From Streptomyces sp. CB02959 (GTDB lineage Bacteria > Actinomycetota > Actinomycetes > Streptomycetales > Streptomycetaceae): a stretch of DNA of 64,000 bases. Position 1 is the first letter of the stretch, and every line of letters starts with the position of its first letter. Below, piece after piece: positions 55,525 to 63,672 of the stretch. A program made the position numbers and the translations under genes. The stretch covers positions 496,001-560,000 of the forward strand of contig NZ_NNBP01000001.1 of NCBI RefSeq assembly GCF_002803155.1, written 5' to 3'. Below the pieces are notes generated by a model. It did not search any database. It was not told where the DNA came from and saw nothing but the letters and a program-made list of their open reading frames with translations.

Positions 55525-56517
55525 GTGAAAGATCTCGAACGCGGCGCGAGGATGGCGGCGGGCGCGGTCATCCCCGGGCAGCATGCGCAGCCGCACCCGG
55601 TGGGAGCGGACGACCACGGCGGCCGGTTGGACGCGGCGGAGCAGGCAGAGCGGGCGGACCACATGGACCAGAGCGAGCAGCAGGGCCGGCAGGCGGACCG
55701 GCAGGATCCGCCGGCCGCCGGCGACCGGTCCCAGGACCGGCGTTCCCCGCAGCCAGGGGATGCCCACGACCGCGGCGGCGCCCGCGCGATGTTCTACGAG
55801 CTGCGCAAACTCCCCGACGGCTCCCCGGAGCGCGCCGAACTGCGCAACACCCTGGTGCGGATGCACCTGCCGCTGGTCGAGCACCTGGCCCGGCGGTTCC
55901 GCAACCGCGGTGAGCCGCTCGACGACCTGACCCAGGTCGCCACGATCGGCCTGATCAAGTCGGTGGACCGGTTCGACCCGGACCGCGGGGTGGAGTTCTC
56001 CACGTACGCCACGCCGACCGTCGTCGGGGAGATCAAGCGGCACTTCCGGGACAAGGGCTGGGCGGTCCGGGTCCCCCGCCGCCTCCAGGAGCTGCGGCTG
56101 TCGCTGACCACCGCGACCGCCGAGCTCTCCCAGCGGCACGGCCGGGCGCCCACGGTCCACGAGCTGGCCGAGCACCTGGGGATCTCCGAGGAGGAGGTCC
56201 TGGAGGGCCTGGAGTCGGCGAACGCCTACAGCACGCTCTCGCTCGACGTCCCGGACACCGACGACGAGTCCCCGGCGGTCGCCGACACCCTCGGGGCCGA
56301 GGACGAGGCGCTGGAGGGCGTGGAGTACCGCGAGTCCCTCAAGCCGCTGCTGGAGGACCTGCCGCCGCGCGAGAAGAAGATCCTGCTGCTGCGGTTCTTC
56401 GGCAACATGACCCAGTCGCAGATCGCCCAGGAGGTCGGCATCTCCCAGATGCACGTCTCACGCCTGCTGGCCCGCACCCTGGCCCAGCTGCGCGACAAGC
56501 TCCTCGTGGAGGAGTGA
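55525..56517 (+). CDS. sigH: SigB/SigF-type alternative sigma factor, SigH-like
   Basis: A 330-residue sigma-70 family protein. The first 85 residues are a Gln/Arg/Asp-rich extension of low complexity. Region 2 runs through MHLPLVEHLARRFRNRGEPLDDLTQVATIGLIKSVDRFDPDRGVEFSTYATPTVVGEIKRHFRDKGW, region 3 through VPRRLQELRL, and region 4 ends with MTQSQIAQEVGISQMHVSRLLARTL. It is a stress and development sigma factor. The start is a GTG with GGGGGCC upstream, 16 bp after the anti-sigma gene. Internal ATGs at residues 10, 46 and 88 could give shorter forms, as described for SigH. Confidence 0.92.
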   Translation: MKDLERGARMAAGAVIPGQHAQPHPVGADDHGGRLDAAEQAERADHMDQSEQQGRQADRQDPPAAGDRSQDRRSPQPGDAHDRGGARAMFYELRKLPDGSPERAELRNTLVRMHLPLVEHLARRFRNRGEPLDDLTQVATIGLIKSVDRFDPDRGVEFSTYATPTVVGEIKRHFRDKGWAVRVPRRLQELRLSLTTATAELSQRHGRAPTVHELAEHLGISEEEVLEGLESANAYSTLSLDVPDTDDESPAVADTLGAEDEALEGVEYRESLKPLLEDLPPREKKILLLRFFGNMTQSQIAQEVGISQMHVSRLLARTLAQLRDKLLVEE

Positions 56518-56555
56518 GGCGCCGGGGGAATACCACCCCGCCCCGCCCGAGTTGT

Positions 56556-56615
56556 GGCCCCGTAGGGGGCGCTCGCGTCCCCTACGGGATGCGTTCGCCC
56601 CGCCCCTACGGGGCC
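56556..56615. terminator. Three-arm alternating hairpin between the sigma and membrane-protein genes
   Basis: GGCCCCGTAGGGG (56556-56568) can pair either with CCCCTACGGG (56579-56588) or, over 13 bp, with CCCCTACGGGGCC (56603-56615). The arrangement lies between convergent genes. Confidence 0.7.
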
Positions 56616-56624
56616 GCGGCTGTG

Positions 56625-57086
56625 CTAGGGGGTCTCCCGCGGGGCGATGCCCAGCGCCGTGGTGGCCGTCGGGTTGACCAACAGGACCAGTACGACCAGC
56701 GCCGCCACTGCCAGCGCGGCGCCGGCGGCGATCAGCACACCGCCGCCCTTGACCAGCGTCCAGGCGACCGGCAGCGCGACGATCTGGGTGATCAGCGAGG
56801 GCCCGCGGCTCCACCGGCGGCGCAGCCACAGCCCGCGGGCGGCGACCAGCGGCAGCAGCGCCAGCGCCAGGATCGTCACCCCGCCCATCTCCGCCTGCTG
56901 CGGGCTGTCCGGCGTTCCGACCAGGCCGTCGATCAGCATGTATGCGCCGAGAGCGGCGAGGGCCAGCCCCTCGACGGCGGTGAGCGCCGCGGCGGCGCCG
57001 AGCCGGGCGGGCCGGGGCCCCTTGGGCTCGGGCAGCGCGGGGGCGCCGGCGGCTCGCTTCGAGGACTGCTTCTGCTGACTGGTCAC
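56625..57086 (-). CDS. Four-helix integral membrane protein of unknown function
   Basis: A 153-residue membrane protein with a short basic N-terminus and four membrane segments (AALTAVEGLALAALGAYMLIDGL, GGVTILALALLPLVAA, SLITQIVALPVAWTLV, LAVAALVVLVLLV). Family membership is uncertain; it is conserved at this place near sigH in Streptomyces as far as I recall. The start is a GTG with TGGGG before it. It is divergent from the diacylglycerol kinase gene. Confidence 0.75.
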   Translation of the reverse strand: MTSQQKQSSKRAAGAPALPEPKGPRPARLGAAAALTAVEGLALAALGAYMLIDGLVGTPDSPQQAEMGGVTILALALLPLVAARGLWLRRRWSRGPSLITQIVALPVAWTLVKGGGVLIAAGAALAVAALVVLVLLVNPTATTALGIAPRETP

Positions 57087-57181
57087 CCCAGCAGGGTAGC
57101 GCCGGGCCGTTGCCGGGCCGGGCGTGCCCGCACCATGGACGGGAGTGAGAGTGGTACCGGCAGGTAGGTACGCTGCTTCAC

Positions 57182-58165
57182 ATGCGCGCACTTCTCGTGG
57201 TCAATCCTGCAGCAACCACCACGAGTCTCCGTACCCGTGAGGTACTGACCCACGCACTTGCCAGCGACCTCAAGCTGGAGGTCGCCGAGACGCGGTACCG
57301 CGGGCACGCCCGCGACCTGGCCCGGGAGGCCGCCGAGGGCGGGGAGACCGACCTGGTGGTGGCCCTCGGCGGCGACGGCACCGTCAACGAGGTCGTCAAC
57401 GGTCTCCTGACGACCGGCCCCGACCCGGACTCGCACCCCCGGCTCGCCGTGGTCCCCGGCGGCTCCACCAATGTCTTCGCCCGCGCCCTGGGGCTGCCCA
57501 ACGACGTCGTGGAGGCCACCGGCGCCCTGCTGGACGCGTTGCGCGACCGCAGCGAGCGCACGGTGGGGCTGGGGCTGGCCTCGGGCACGCCGGGCAGCCC
57601 GGACGAGGGCGTGCCGGCCCGCTGGTTCACCTTCTGTGCCGGCTTCGGCTTCGACGCGGGCGTGGTCGGCCGGGTCGAGCAGCAGCGCGAGCGCGGCAAG
57701 CGCTCCACCCACGCCCTGTACGTGCGCCAGGTCGTCCGGCAGTTCCTGGGCGAGGCCAACCGCCGCCAGGGCACCATCACGCTCGAACGGCCGGGCGGGG
57801 AGCCGGGCACCACGGAGGTCACCGAGAACCTCGCGATGTCCATAATCTGCAACACCGCCCCCTGGTCCTACCTGGGCAACCGCCCGATCTACCCCTCCCC
57901 CGAGGCGTCCTTCGACACCGCGCTGGACCTCTTCGCGCTGGACAAGTTCTCGGTGCCGGCGGTGACCCGCTACGGCTCCCAGCTCCTCGCCTCCACACCG
58001 GACCGCGGCCCACGAGGCAAGCACGTCCTCTCACTCCACGACCTCACCGACTTCACCTTGCATTCGCAGGTTCCCCTGCCGTTTCAGATGGACGGTGACC
58101 ACCTGGGACTGCGGACGAGTGTGACGTTCACAGGCGTACGCCGTGCACTGCGTGTGATTGTGTGA
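57182..58165 (+). CDS. Diacylglycerol kinase catalytic-domain lipid kinase
   Basis: A 327-residue kinase of the DgkB/YegS family. The nucleotide-binding loop is VVALGGDGTVNEVVNGLL, preceded by LVVNPAATTTSLRT, and GGSTNVFARALGLPND is the second hallmark. FCAGFGFDAGVV lies in the C-terminal half. It phosphorylates diacylglycerol or a related lipid at the membrane. It is divergent from the four-helix protein, 95 bp away. Confidence 0.92.
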   Translation: MRALLVVNPAATTTSLRTREVLTHALASDLKLEVAETRYRGHARDLAREAAEGGETDLVVALGGDGTVNEVVNGLLTTGPDPDSHPRLAVVPGGSTNVFARALGLPNDVVEATGALLDALRDRSERTVGLGLASGTPGSPDEGVPARWFTFCAGFGFDAGVVGRVEQQRERGKRSTHALYVRQVVRQFLGEANRRQGTITLERPGGEPGTTEVTENLAMSIICNTAPWSYLGNRPIYPSPEASFDTALDLFALDKFSVPAVTRYGSQLLASTPDRGPRGKHVLSLHDLTDFTLHSQVPLPFQMDGDHLGLRTSVTFTGVRRALRVIV

Positions 58166-58485
58166 GCAGTAGGGCCTAAAGTCCTTTCACTCGAACGTTT
58201 AGACTGGCTTCCACCCCCTGGAATGACGGCTGTGAGCTAGGCGACACCAAGGAATCAAAAAAAAGTTTCCGGAAGGGGTTGTATCCGTCGCCGAGGTTTG
58301 CGAGTCTCTTCATGGCGATCGGGACGGCCGCTTTACCGGCCCCCTTGAGAGCCCGAATCCTCCTCCTCATTCCACAGGACCGCACCAGTCCTTGACTGGC
58401 TTTCGGCCCTTCCCTTGTGGAGGGATTCGTGAAAGCGTTCACATTCACAAGCAACGTTCCCGTCATACGAGGAGATGGAGCAGCC
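58166..58485 (+). other. Upstream region of the WblE gene (320 bp)
   Basis: This is one of the least GC-rich stretches in the window and holds an uninterrupted A8 run (58257-58264) and several short complementary segments. The long length and low GC suggest a structured leader or several promoters, but I could not assign a promoter or a known riboswitch. A 103-codon antisense reading frame here is not convincing. Confidence 0.5.
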
Positions 58486-58743
58486 ATGGACTGGCGTCAC
58501 CGCGCCGTTTGCCGCGAAGAAGACCCCGAGCTCTTCTTCCCCATCGGCAACACCGGTCCCGCGCTGCTGCAGATCGAGGAAGCCAAGGCCGTCTGCCGCC
58601 GCTGCCCCGTCATGGAGCAGTGCCTGCAGTGGGCGCTCGAGTCCGGCCAGGACTCGGGCGTCTGGGGTGGTCTGAGCGAGGACGAGCGCCGCGCAATGAA
58701 GCGCCGTGCAGCTCGCAACCGGGCGCGCAACGCCAGCGCCTGA
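58486..58743 (+). CDS. wblE: WhiB-like iron-sulfur protein (WblE-type)
   Basis: An 85-residue WhiB-like protein with the four cluster cysteines Cys9, Cys37, Cys40 and Cys46 (C...C-x2-C-x5-C), the GVWGG turn (58-62) and a basic C-terminal tail RRAARNRARN that binds DNA. It carries a [4Fe-4S] cluster and works through the principal sigma factor. The ATG at 58486 follows ACGAGGAGATGG; the 23-codon upstream extension of the frame is not conserved. Compact WblE proteins are widespread in actinobacteria; WhiB1 is the mycobacterial relative. Confidence 0.93.
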   Translation: MDWRHRAVCREEDPELFFPIGNTGPALLQIEEAKAVCRRCPVMEQCLQWALESGQDSGVWGGLSEDERRAMKRRAARNRARNASA

Positions 58744-58838
58744 GCCAACCGCCCCGTGGCCCCCGAGCCGCAGCGCGCAGTACCTTCGATGCCCGCCCGG
58801 AGCTGAGACCCGGTCGTTATCGCATCGCTATAGCTTTG

Positions 58839-58866
58839 AGCCCCGGACCGACAACGGTCCGGGGCT
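58839..58866 (+). terminator. Hairpin terminator after wblE
   Basis: A perfect 12-bp stem (58839-58850 and 58855-58866) with an ACAA loop is followed by TGTTGCTGT, close to a classical intrinsic terminator. Confidence 0.85.
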
Positions 58867-58929
58867 TGTTGCTGTCCTGGGCCGAAAGGGGCGGCGCGCC
58901 CGCCGCCGCCCGCCCGCGGCTTCGCTTCC

Positions 58930-60402
58930 TCAGTGCTGCTTCTCGGCGCGCACGGGGATGTCGAGGAGCACCTGGGTGCCGCCCTCCGGCCGGCGGACCA
59001 TGTCGAATGTTCCGCCCAACTCCCCTTCCACCAGGGTTCGTACGATCTGCAGCCCCAGGTTTCCGGTGCGGTGCGGATCGAATCCCTCGGGCAGTCCGCG
59101 GCCGTTGTCCTGGACGGTGACCAGGAGCCGGGGCTCGGTGCGGCTGCCGCCGCGGACCGCGGCGGCCTCGACGGTGCCGTGCTGCTCCTGGTCGAAGGCG
59201 TGTTCCAGGGCGTTCTGGAGGACCTCGGTCAGCACCATCGACAGAGGGGTGGCCACCTCGGCGTCCAGGACGCCGAAGCGTCCGGTGCGGCGGGCGGTCA
59301 CCTTGCCCGGGGCGATCTCCGCGACCATGGCCAGCACCCGGTCGGCGATCTCGTCGAATTCCACCCGCTCGTCGAGGGTCTGGGACAGCGTCTCGTGCAC
59401 GATCGCGATCGAACCGACCCTGCGAACGGCCTCGTTGAGCGCCTCGCGGCCCTGCTCGGAATCCATCCGGCGGGACTGCAGCCGGAGCAGGGCGGCTACG
59501 GTCTGCAGATTGTTCTTCACCCGGTGGTGAATTTCCCGGATGGTGGCATCTTTTGTGATCAGTTCCCGCTCGCGGCGGCGCAGTTCGGTCACATCGCGCA
59601 ACAGGACCAGCGAACCGATATGCGTTCCCTTGGGTTTGAGGGGAATGGCCCGCAATTGGATCACTCCGTCGTTGCCCTCGACCTCGAATTCCCGCGGGGC
59701 CCAGCCGCTGGCCAGTTTGACCAGGGCCTCGTCCACCGGGCCGCGGGCCGGGGCCAGTTCGGCGGTGGCCTGGCCGAGGTGGTGGCCCACCAGGTCGGCG
59801 GCGAGGCCGAGCCGGTGGTAGGCGGAGAGTGCGTTGGGGCTGGCGTACTGGACGACGCCGTCGGCGTCGAGCCGGATCAGTCCGTCGCCGGCGCGCGGCG
59901 AGGCGTCCATGTCGACCTGCTGGCCGGGGAAGGGAAACGTTCCGGCAGCGATCATCTGCGCCAGGTCGGAGGCGCTCTGGAGATAGGTCAGCTCCAGGCG
60001 GCTGGGGGTCCGCACGGTGAGCAGGTTGGTGTTCCGGGCGATCACCCCGAGCACCCGGCCCTCCCGGCGGACCGGGATCGACTCGACCCGCACCGGCACC
60101 TCCTCGCGCCACTCCGGGTCGCCCTCGCGCACGATGCGGCCCTCGTCCAGGGCGGAGTCCAGCATCGGGCGGCGCCCCCGGGGAACGAGGTGGCCGACCA
60201 TGTCGTCCTGATAGGAGGTCGGTCCGGTGTTGGGCCGCATCTGGGCGACCGACACGTAGCGGGTGCCGTCGAGCGTGGGGACCCACAGGACGAGGTCGGC
60301 GAAGGAGAGGTCGGAGAGCAGCTGCCACTCCGAGACCAGCAGGTGCAGCCACTCCAGGTCGGAATCGCTCAGAGCGGTGTGCTGGCGTACGAGATCGTTC
60401 AT
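58930..60402 (-). CDS. PdtaS-like cytoplasmic sensor histidine kinase (GAF-PAS-HisKA_2)
   Basis: A 490-residue soluble kinase. Residues about 10-160 form a GAF-like sensor, about 175-275 a PAS domain (LIRLDADGVVQYASPNALSAYHRLG), and about 285-365 a HisKA_2 domain with IHHRVKNNLQTVAALLRLQSRR, the phospho-acceptor near residue 292. The ATPase domain follows with LTEVLQNALEHAF and DNGRGLPEGF. The pattern matches mycobacterial PdtaS, which phosphorylates an RNA-binding antiterminator regulator (PdtaR) encoded elsewhere. A DasR-type box lies upstream. The ATG at 60402 starts the family-like sequence. Confidence 0.88.
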   Translation of the reverse strand: MNDLVRQHTALSDSDLEWLHLLVSEWQLLSDLSFADLVLWVPTLDGTRYVSVAQMRPNTGPTSYQDDMVGHLVPRGRRPMLDSALDEGRIVREGDPEWREEVPVRVESIPVRREGRVLGVIARNTNLLTVRTPSRLELTYLQSASDLAQMIAAGTFPFPGQQVDMDASPRAGDGLIRLDADGVVQYASPNALSAYHRLGLAADLVGHHLGQATAELAPARGPVDEALVKLASGWAPREFEVEGNDGVIQLRAIPLKPKGTHIGSLVLLRDVTELRRRERELITKDATIREIHHRVKNNLQTVAALLRLQSRRMDSEQGREALNEAVRRVGSIAIVHETLSQTLDERVEFDEIADRVLAMVAEIAPGKVTARRTGRFGVLDAEVATPLSMVLTEVLQNALEHAFDQEQHGTVEAAAVRGGSRTEPRLLVTVQDNGRGLPEGFDPHRTGNLGLQIVRTLVEGELGGTFDMVRRPEGGTQVLLDIPVRAEKQH

Positions 60403-60811
60403 CGAGGGCACACCTGGGAGCCTACCGGCGTACGGTATGTGTTGTGCCTGCACGGCCATGGACAGGAAAGAATGGTCTAGTCCAGAATGTGCGGTGCGGC
60501 ACACCGGGGGAAACCCCGGACCGCTGGAACTTCCGCCCTCCCCGCACAGGAGGGCGGATCGAGGTCCACGGCGCTCTCTGCCCTGACTGCGCCCGGACCT
60601 CCGATCGACCGGTCCCGGGACGGGACCGTGTCCCCGACCGCACAGGGGGCACGCCCCGCCCGTAGTACGGGGCCGGCCGATGTCAGCTCCGGGCTGCGGT
60701 GCCGGACAGGTTGAGGGTCCTGTCCCGGCGCCGCGGCCCGCGGGTGCTTCCGGGGTCGATGCACGGTCGGCAGGGCCTGGGCCCGTCCGGCGGATCAGGG
60801 GCGAATCGGCC
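60403..60811. other. Intergenic region upstream of the PdtaS-like gene (409 bp)
   Basis: Contains the DasR-type box at 60473-60484 on its left side. The remainder, to the end of the TetR gene, is GC-rich and has no protein-like reading frame, operator or RNA that I can recognise. Confidence 0.5.
60473..60484. promoter_or_regulatory. DasR-type box upstream of the PdtaS-like kinase gene
   Basis: TGGTCTAGTCCA matches the core DasR operator TGGTCTAGACCA at 11 of 12 positions, with flanking A/G in place. It lies 71-82 bp before the kinase start codon. Confidence 0.6.
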
Positions 60812-61435
60812 CTAGACCCGCTTCCCCTCGTGCGGCCAGGCGTTCATCGCGAGTCCCGCGACCGCCTCCAGCGTCGCCCGGTCCGTTCCGTCCCGCGCGG
60901 ACTGCGACATCCCGGAGATGATCGCGCTCACATACTCGGCCAGCGCCCGGGCGTCCGTGTCGGCGGGGAGTTCGCCGGTGGCGACGTCCGCCCGGATCGC
61001 GCGCTCGATCTCCCGGGCGTTCGACTGCCGCCGCTCCCGCAGGGACGCGGCGACCTCGGCGGAGGCGGGGGCGGTGTTCAGTGCGGCGCTGATGACCATG
61101 CAGCCCCGCGGGCGGTCCGGGACGGTGTATTCGGCCGCGGCTTCGCGAAGGGCCCGTTCGACGCCGCGGCGGGCGGTCGGTTCCTCCGCCAGCGCGCGGG
61201 AGATGAAGCCGCCGTACAGCTGCCCGTAGACGGCGATCGCCTCGTCGAACAGGGCCCGCTTGTCGCCGAAGGCGGCGTAGAGGCTGGGGGCGCTGATGCC
61301 CATCTCGCGGGTGAGGTCGGAGATGGACGTGGATTCGTAGCCGTGCTCCCAGAAGGAGCGGATCGCCTTCTCCAGGGCCGTGTCGCGGTCGAACGACCGT
61401 GGCCGGCCACGCTGCTTGGTCTCCTTCGCCACCAT
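60812..61435 (-). CDS. TetR-family transcriptional regulator
   Basis: A 207-residue regulator: [54 protein letters not shown] is the N-terminal HTH with the usual Tyr-x-x-Phe turn. A helical C-terminal domain follows. It is divergent from an SDR oxidoreductase gene with a palindrome between them, so it most likely represses that gene and itself. Its low-GC promoter (TATAGA near 61453) stands out. Confidence 0.92.
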   Translation of the reverse strand: MVAKETKQRGRPRSFDRDTALEKAIRSFWEHGYESTSISDLTREMGISAPSLYAAFGDKRALFDEAIAVYGQLYGGFISRALAEEPTARRGVERALREAAAEYTVPDRPRGCMVISAALNTAPASAEVAASLRERRQSNAREIERAIRADVATGELPADTDARALAEYVSAIISGMSQSARDGTDRATLEAVAGLAMNAWPHEGKRV

Positions 61436-61483
61436 GGAGTGAATTCTATAGCGGTCGGTAAGAAACGCGTGCTACGGTTTTTG

Positions 61484-61499
61484 TGTAGCGAGCACTACA
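61484..61499. promoter_or_regulatory. Inverted repeat in the TetR/SDR divergent promoter
   Basis: TGTAG (61484-61488) and CTACA (61495-61499) flank CGAGCA; a further GTGCTAC copy lies at 61469-61475. This is the probable TetR operator. Confidence 0.6.
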
Positions 61500-61572
61500 G
61501 AAAGAGCTCGCCGAGGCCAGGCGTGCGCGCGGACGACACGTGCGGGCGCACAGAAGAAGGGGAGGGGTCACG

Positions 61573-62346
61573 ATGGGCGCACTCAGCGGCAGGACGGCAC
61601 TGGTGACGGGCGGCGGCCGGGGAATCGGCCGGGCGATCTCGGAGCGGCTGGGGCGGGACGGCGCCCGGGTCGGTGTGCACTACGCCAACGACGAGACGGC
61701 GGCGAAGGAGACGGCCGCGGCGATCGAGGCGGCGGGCGGTGAGGCGTTCACCCTGCGCGCCGAGCTCGGGGTGCCGGGCGACGCCGAGGCGCTGTGGACC
61801 GCGTTCGACGCACACGCCGACGGGCTGGACATCCTGGTGAACAACGCCGGGATCAACAAGACACTGGACGGCACCCTGCGTCCCTTCGGCGGGATGACTC
61901 GCGGCGATGTCGAGCGCCTCTTCGCGGTCAACGCCACCGCGCCGTTCCTCGTGATCCAGGAGGGGCTGTCCCGGCTGCGGGACGGCGGACGGATCGTCAA
62001 TGTCTCCACGCGGCTGACGCAGGGCGCGACCAGGTCCGAGCTGATCGGCTACGCGATGTCCAAGGGGCCGGTCGACATCCTGACCCGCTCACTGGCGAAG
62101 GAGCTCGGCCCCCGCGGCATCACGGTCAACGCGGTGGCGCCCGGCGCGGTCGACACGGACATGAACGCCGCCTGGCTGCGCGGCGAGGAGAACTCCGCGG
62201 CGCGCGCCGCGACCGGGGCGCTCTCCCCACTGGGGCGGGTGGCCGACCCCACCGACATCAGCGACATCGTGGGATTCCTGGCCTCGGAGGACAGCCGGTG
62301 GGTGACGGGGCAGTGGATAGACGCCACGGGCGGCGCCCTGCTCTGA
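61573..62346 (+). CDS. Short-chain dehydrogenase/reductase (SDR)
   Basis: A 257-residue classical SDR. The dinucleotide loop is TGGGRGIGRAI, the structural LVNNAGI follows, and the catalytic Ser-Tyr-Lys is IVNVSTRL...GYAMSKGPVD. The cofactor loop HYANDE suggests NAD(H) or mixed use. GGAGGGG precedes the ATG. It is divergent from, and probably repressed by, the TetR gene product. Substrate unknown. Confidence 0.92.
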   Translation: MGALSGRTALVTGGGRGIGRAISERLGRDGARVGVHYANDETAAKETAAAIEAAGGEAFTLRAELGVPGDAEALWTAFDAHADGLDILVNNAGINKTLDGTLRPFGGMTRGDVERLFAVNATAPFLVIQEGLSRLRDGGRIVNVSTRLTQGATRSELIGYAMSKGPVDILTRSLAKELGPRGITVNAVAPGAVDTDMNAAWLRGEENSAARAATGALSPLGRVADPTDISDIVGFLASEDSRWVTGQWIDATGGALL

Positions 62347-62479
62347 CGGCCGCGCCGCCGTGCCGTTCCGCCTCGCCCATCCCCTCGGTCCGGCCACCGG
62401 GCCGACGGGGAGCGGTCAGGAAAACGTGCCCTTTCGTTCAGCGCCGCCACGGGGTCGCGACGGGCCTCCTCTGCTAGAT

Positions 62480-62491
62480 TGGTCTATACCA
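62480..62491 (+). promoter_or_regulatory. DasR-type box upstream of nagB
   Basis: TGGTCTATACCA matches the DasR consensus TGGTCTAGACCA at 11 of 12 positions. It lies 33-44 bp upstream of the nagB start and directly after a -10-like TAGATT (62475-62480), so DasR would block initiation until glucosamine-6-phosphate releases it. Confidence 0.8.
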
Positions 62492-62523
62492 CATAGCCCA
62501 TTCTCCAGAACGGCAGGCCAAGC

Positions 62524-63306
62524 GTGGAAGTTGTCATCGTCCCGGATGCAGCGGCAGGCGGCGAGCTCATCGCGGAGGCCATTGCCACCCTGGTACGCCG
62601 CAAGCCCGAGGCGCTGCTCGGTGTGGCCACCGGCTCGACCCCGCTGCCCATCTACGAGGCACTGGCGGCGAAGGTCCGGGCCGGCGAGGTGGACGCCTCG
62701 CGGGCGCGGATCTGCCAGCTCGACGAGTATGTGGGCCTGCCGGCCGGGCACCCCGAGTCGTACCGCTCGGTGGTGCTGCGCGAGGTGGTGGAGCCGCTGG
62801 GGCTCGACGAGAGCGCGTTCATGGGACCGGACGGCACGGCGGAGGACGTCCAGGCAGCCTGCGCGGCGTACGACGCGGCGCTTCGCGAGGCCGGCGGGGT
62901 GGACCTCCAGCTGCTCGGGATCGGCACCGACGGGCACATCGGCTTCAACGAGCCCTGCTCGTCGCTGGCTTCCCGTACCCGCATCAAGACCCTGACCCAG
63001 CAGACCCGGGAGGACAACGCCCGCTTCTTCGACAGCCTGGACGAGGTCCCGCACCACGTCATCACCCAGGGCATCGGCACCATCCTGGAGGCGCGCCACC
63101 TGGTACTGCTCGCCACGGGCGAGGGCAAGGCGGACGCGGTGGCCCAGGCCGTCGAGGGCCCGGTCGCCGCGCTGGTGCCGGCCTCGGCGCTCCAGCTGCA
63201 CCCGCATGCGACGGTGGTCGTCGACGAGGCCGCGGCGTCCAAGCTGAAGCTGGCCGAGTACTTCCGGGCGACCTACGCCGCCAAGCCGGAGTGGCAGGCG
63301 CTGTAA
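62524..63306 (+). CDS. nagB: Glucosamine-6-phosphate deaminase
   Basis: A 260-residue enzyme converting glucosamine-6-phosphate to fructose-6-phosphate and ammonia, the last step in using amino sugars. The phosphate loop is GVATGSTP, the catalytic residues are Asp67 (QLDEY), Asp136 and His138 (GTDGHIGFNEP) and Glu143. It starts at a GTG just after the DasR box. The neighbouring GH3 gene supplies the upstream step, releasing N-acetylglucosamine from chitin fragments. Confidence 0.97.
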   Translation: MEVVIVPDAAAGGELIAEAIATLVRRKPEALLGVATGSTPLPIYEALAAKVRAGEVDASRARICQLDEYVGLPAGHPESYRSVVLREVVEPLGLDESAFMGPDGTAEDVQAACAAYDAALREAGGVDLQLLGIGTDGHIGFNEPCSSLASRTRIKTLTQQTREDNARFFDSLDEVPHHVITQGIGTILEARHLVLLATGEGKADAVAQAVEGPVAALVPASALQLHPHATVVVDEAAASKLKLAEYFRATYAAKPEWQAL

Positions 63307-63637
63307 CGGAACCCGTGGACGGCCCGAGGGCCCGTGCCGGTGCCGGCCCCTGACGGGACGGACGCGGGCACAGGCCCTCAGTGTGTTGTCGGCACAGATC
63401 CTGGGCGCGCCGGCGGCACGGGGCCTCCGTGTGATGTGGGGCCGGACAACTCCCCGCGCGGGCGCGCCCGGACGGGAGGTACGTCCGCCTGGGTGTCTCC
63501 TCGTCGGGGCCTGCACCTCGTCGGGGCCAGCGCCCCGCCCGGGTGTCCGCTTGTCAGGGCTTGTACCCGTCAGGGCTTGTGGTTCATCAGGGCTCATATC
63601 CCGTCAGGGCCTGCGCCCCGTCAGGGCTTCCGCCCCC
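63307..63637. other. Convergent intergenic region, nagB / GH3 gene (331 bp)
   Basis: Between the two stop codons lie a short GC-rich inverted stretch right after nagB (63318-63332) and, on the right, the 17-bp repeat tract. No other gene or RNA was recognised. Confidence 0.5.
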
Positions 63638-63672
63638 TCAGGGCTTCCGCCCCGTCAGGGCCTCCGCTGCTG
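63505..63672 (+). repeat. 17-bp tandem repeat tract after nagB
   Basis: A C(A/G)GGGC core, usually in GTCAGGGCTTCCGCCCC, recurs at 63505, 63522, 63555, 63571, 63588, 63605, 63622, 63639 and 63656, with 16-17-bp spacing and one degenerate unit near 63539. The tract crosses the stop codon of the GH3 gene, so part of it encodes that protein's C-terminus. Confidence 0.85.

Noticed and set aside
58220..58280. SigR-type promoter (GGAAT-N18-GTT) before wblE
   Set aside because: Two GGAAT copies (58220 and 58251) exist but neither has GTT at the required 18-19-bp distance.
58176..58487. 103-codon minus-strand frame in the wblE upstream region
   Set aside because: No ribosome binding site, no third-position GC bias and no recognisable motif; it overlaps the likely wblE promoter region.
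63505..63672. CRISPR-like array
   Set aside because: The 17-bp units are directly tandem with no unique spacers, and no cas genes are nearby.
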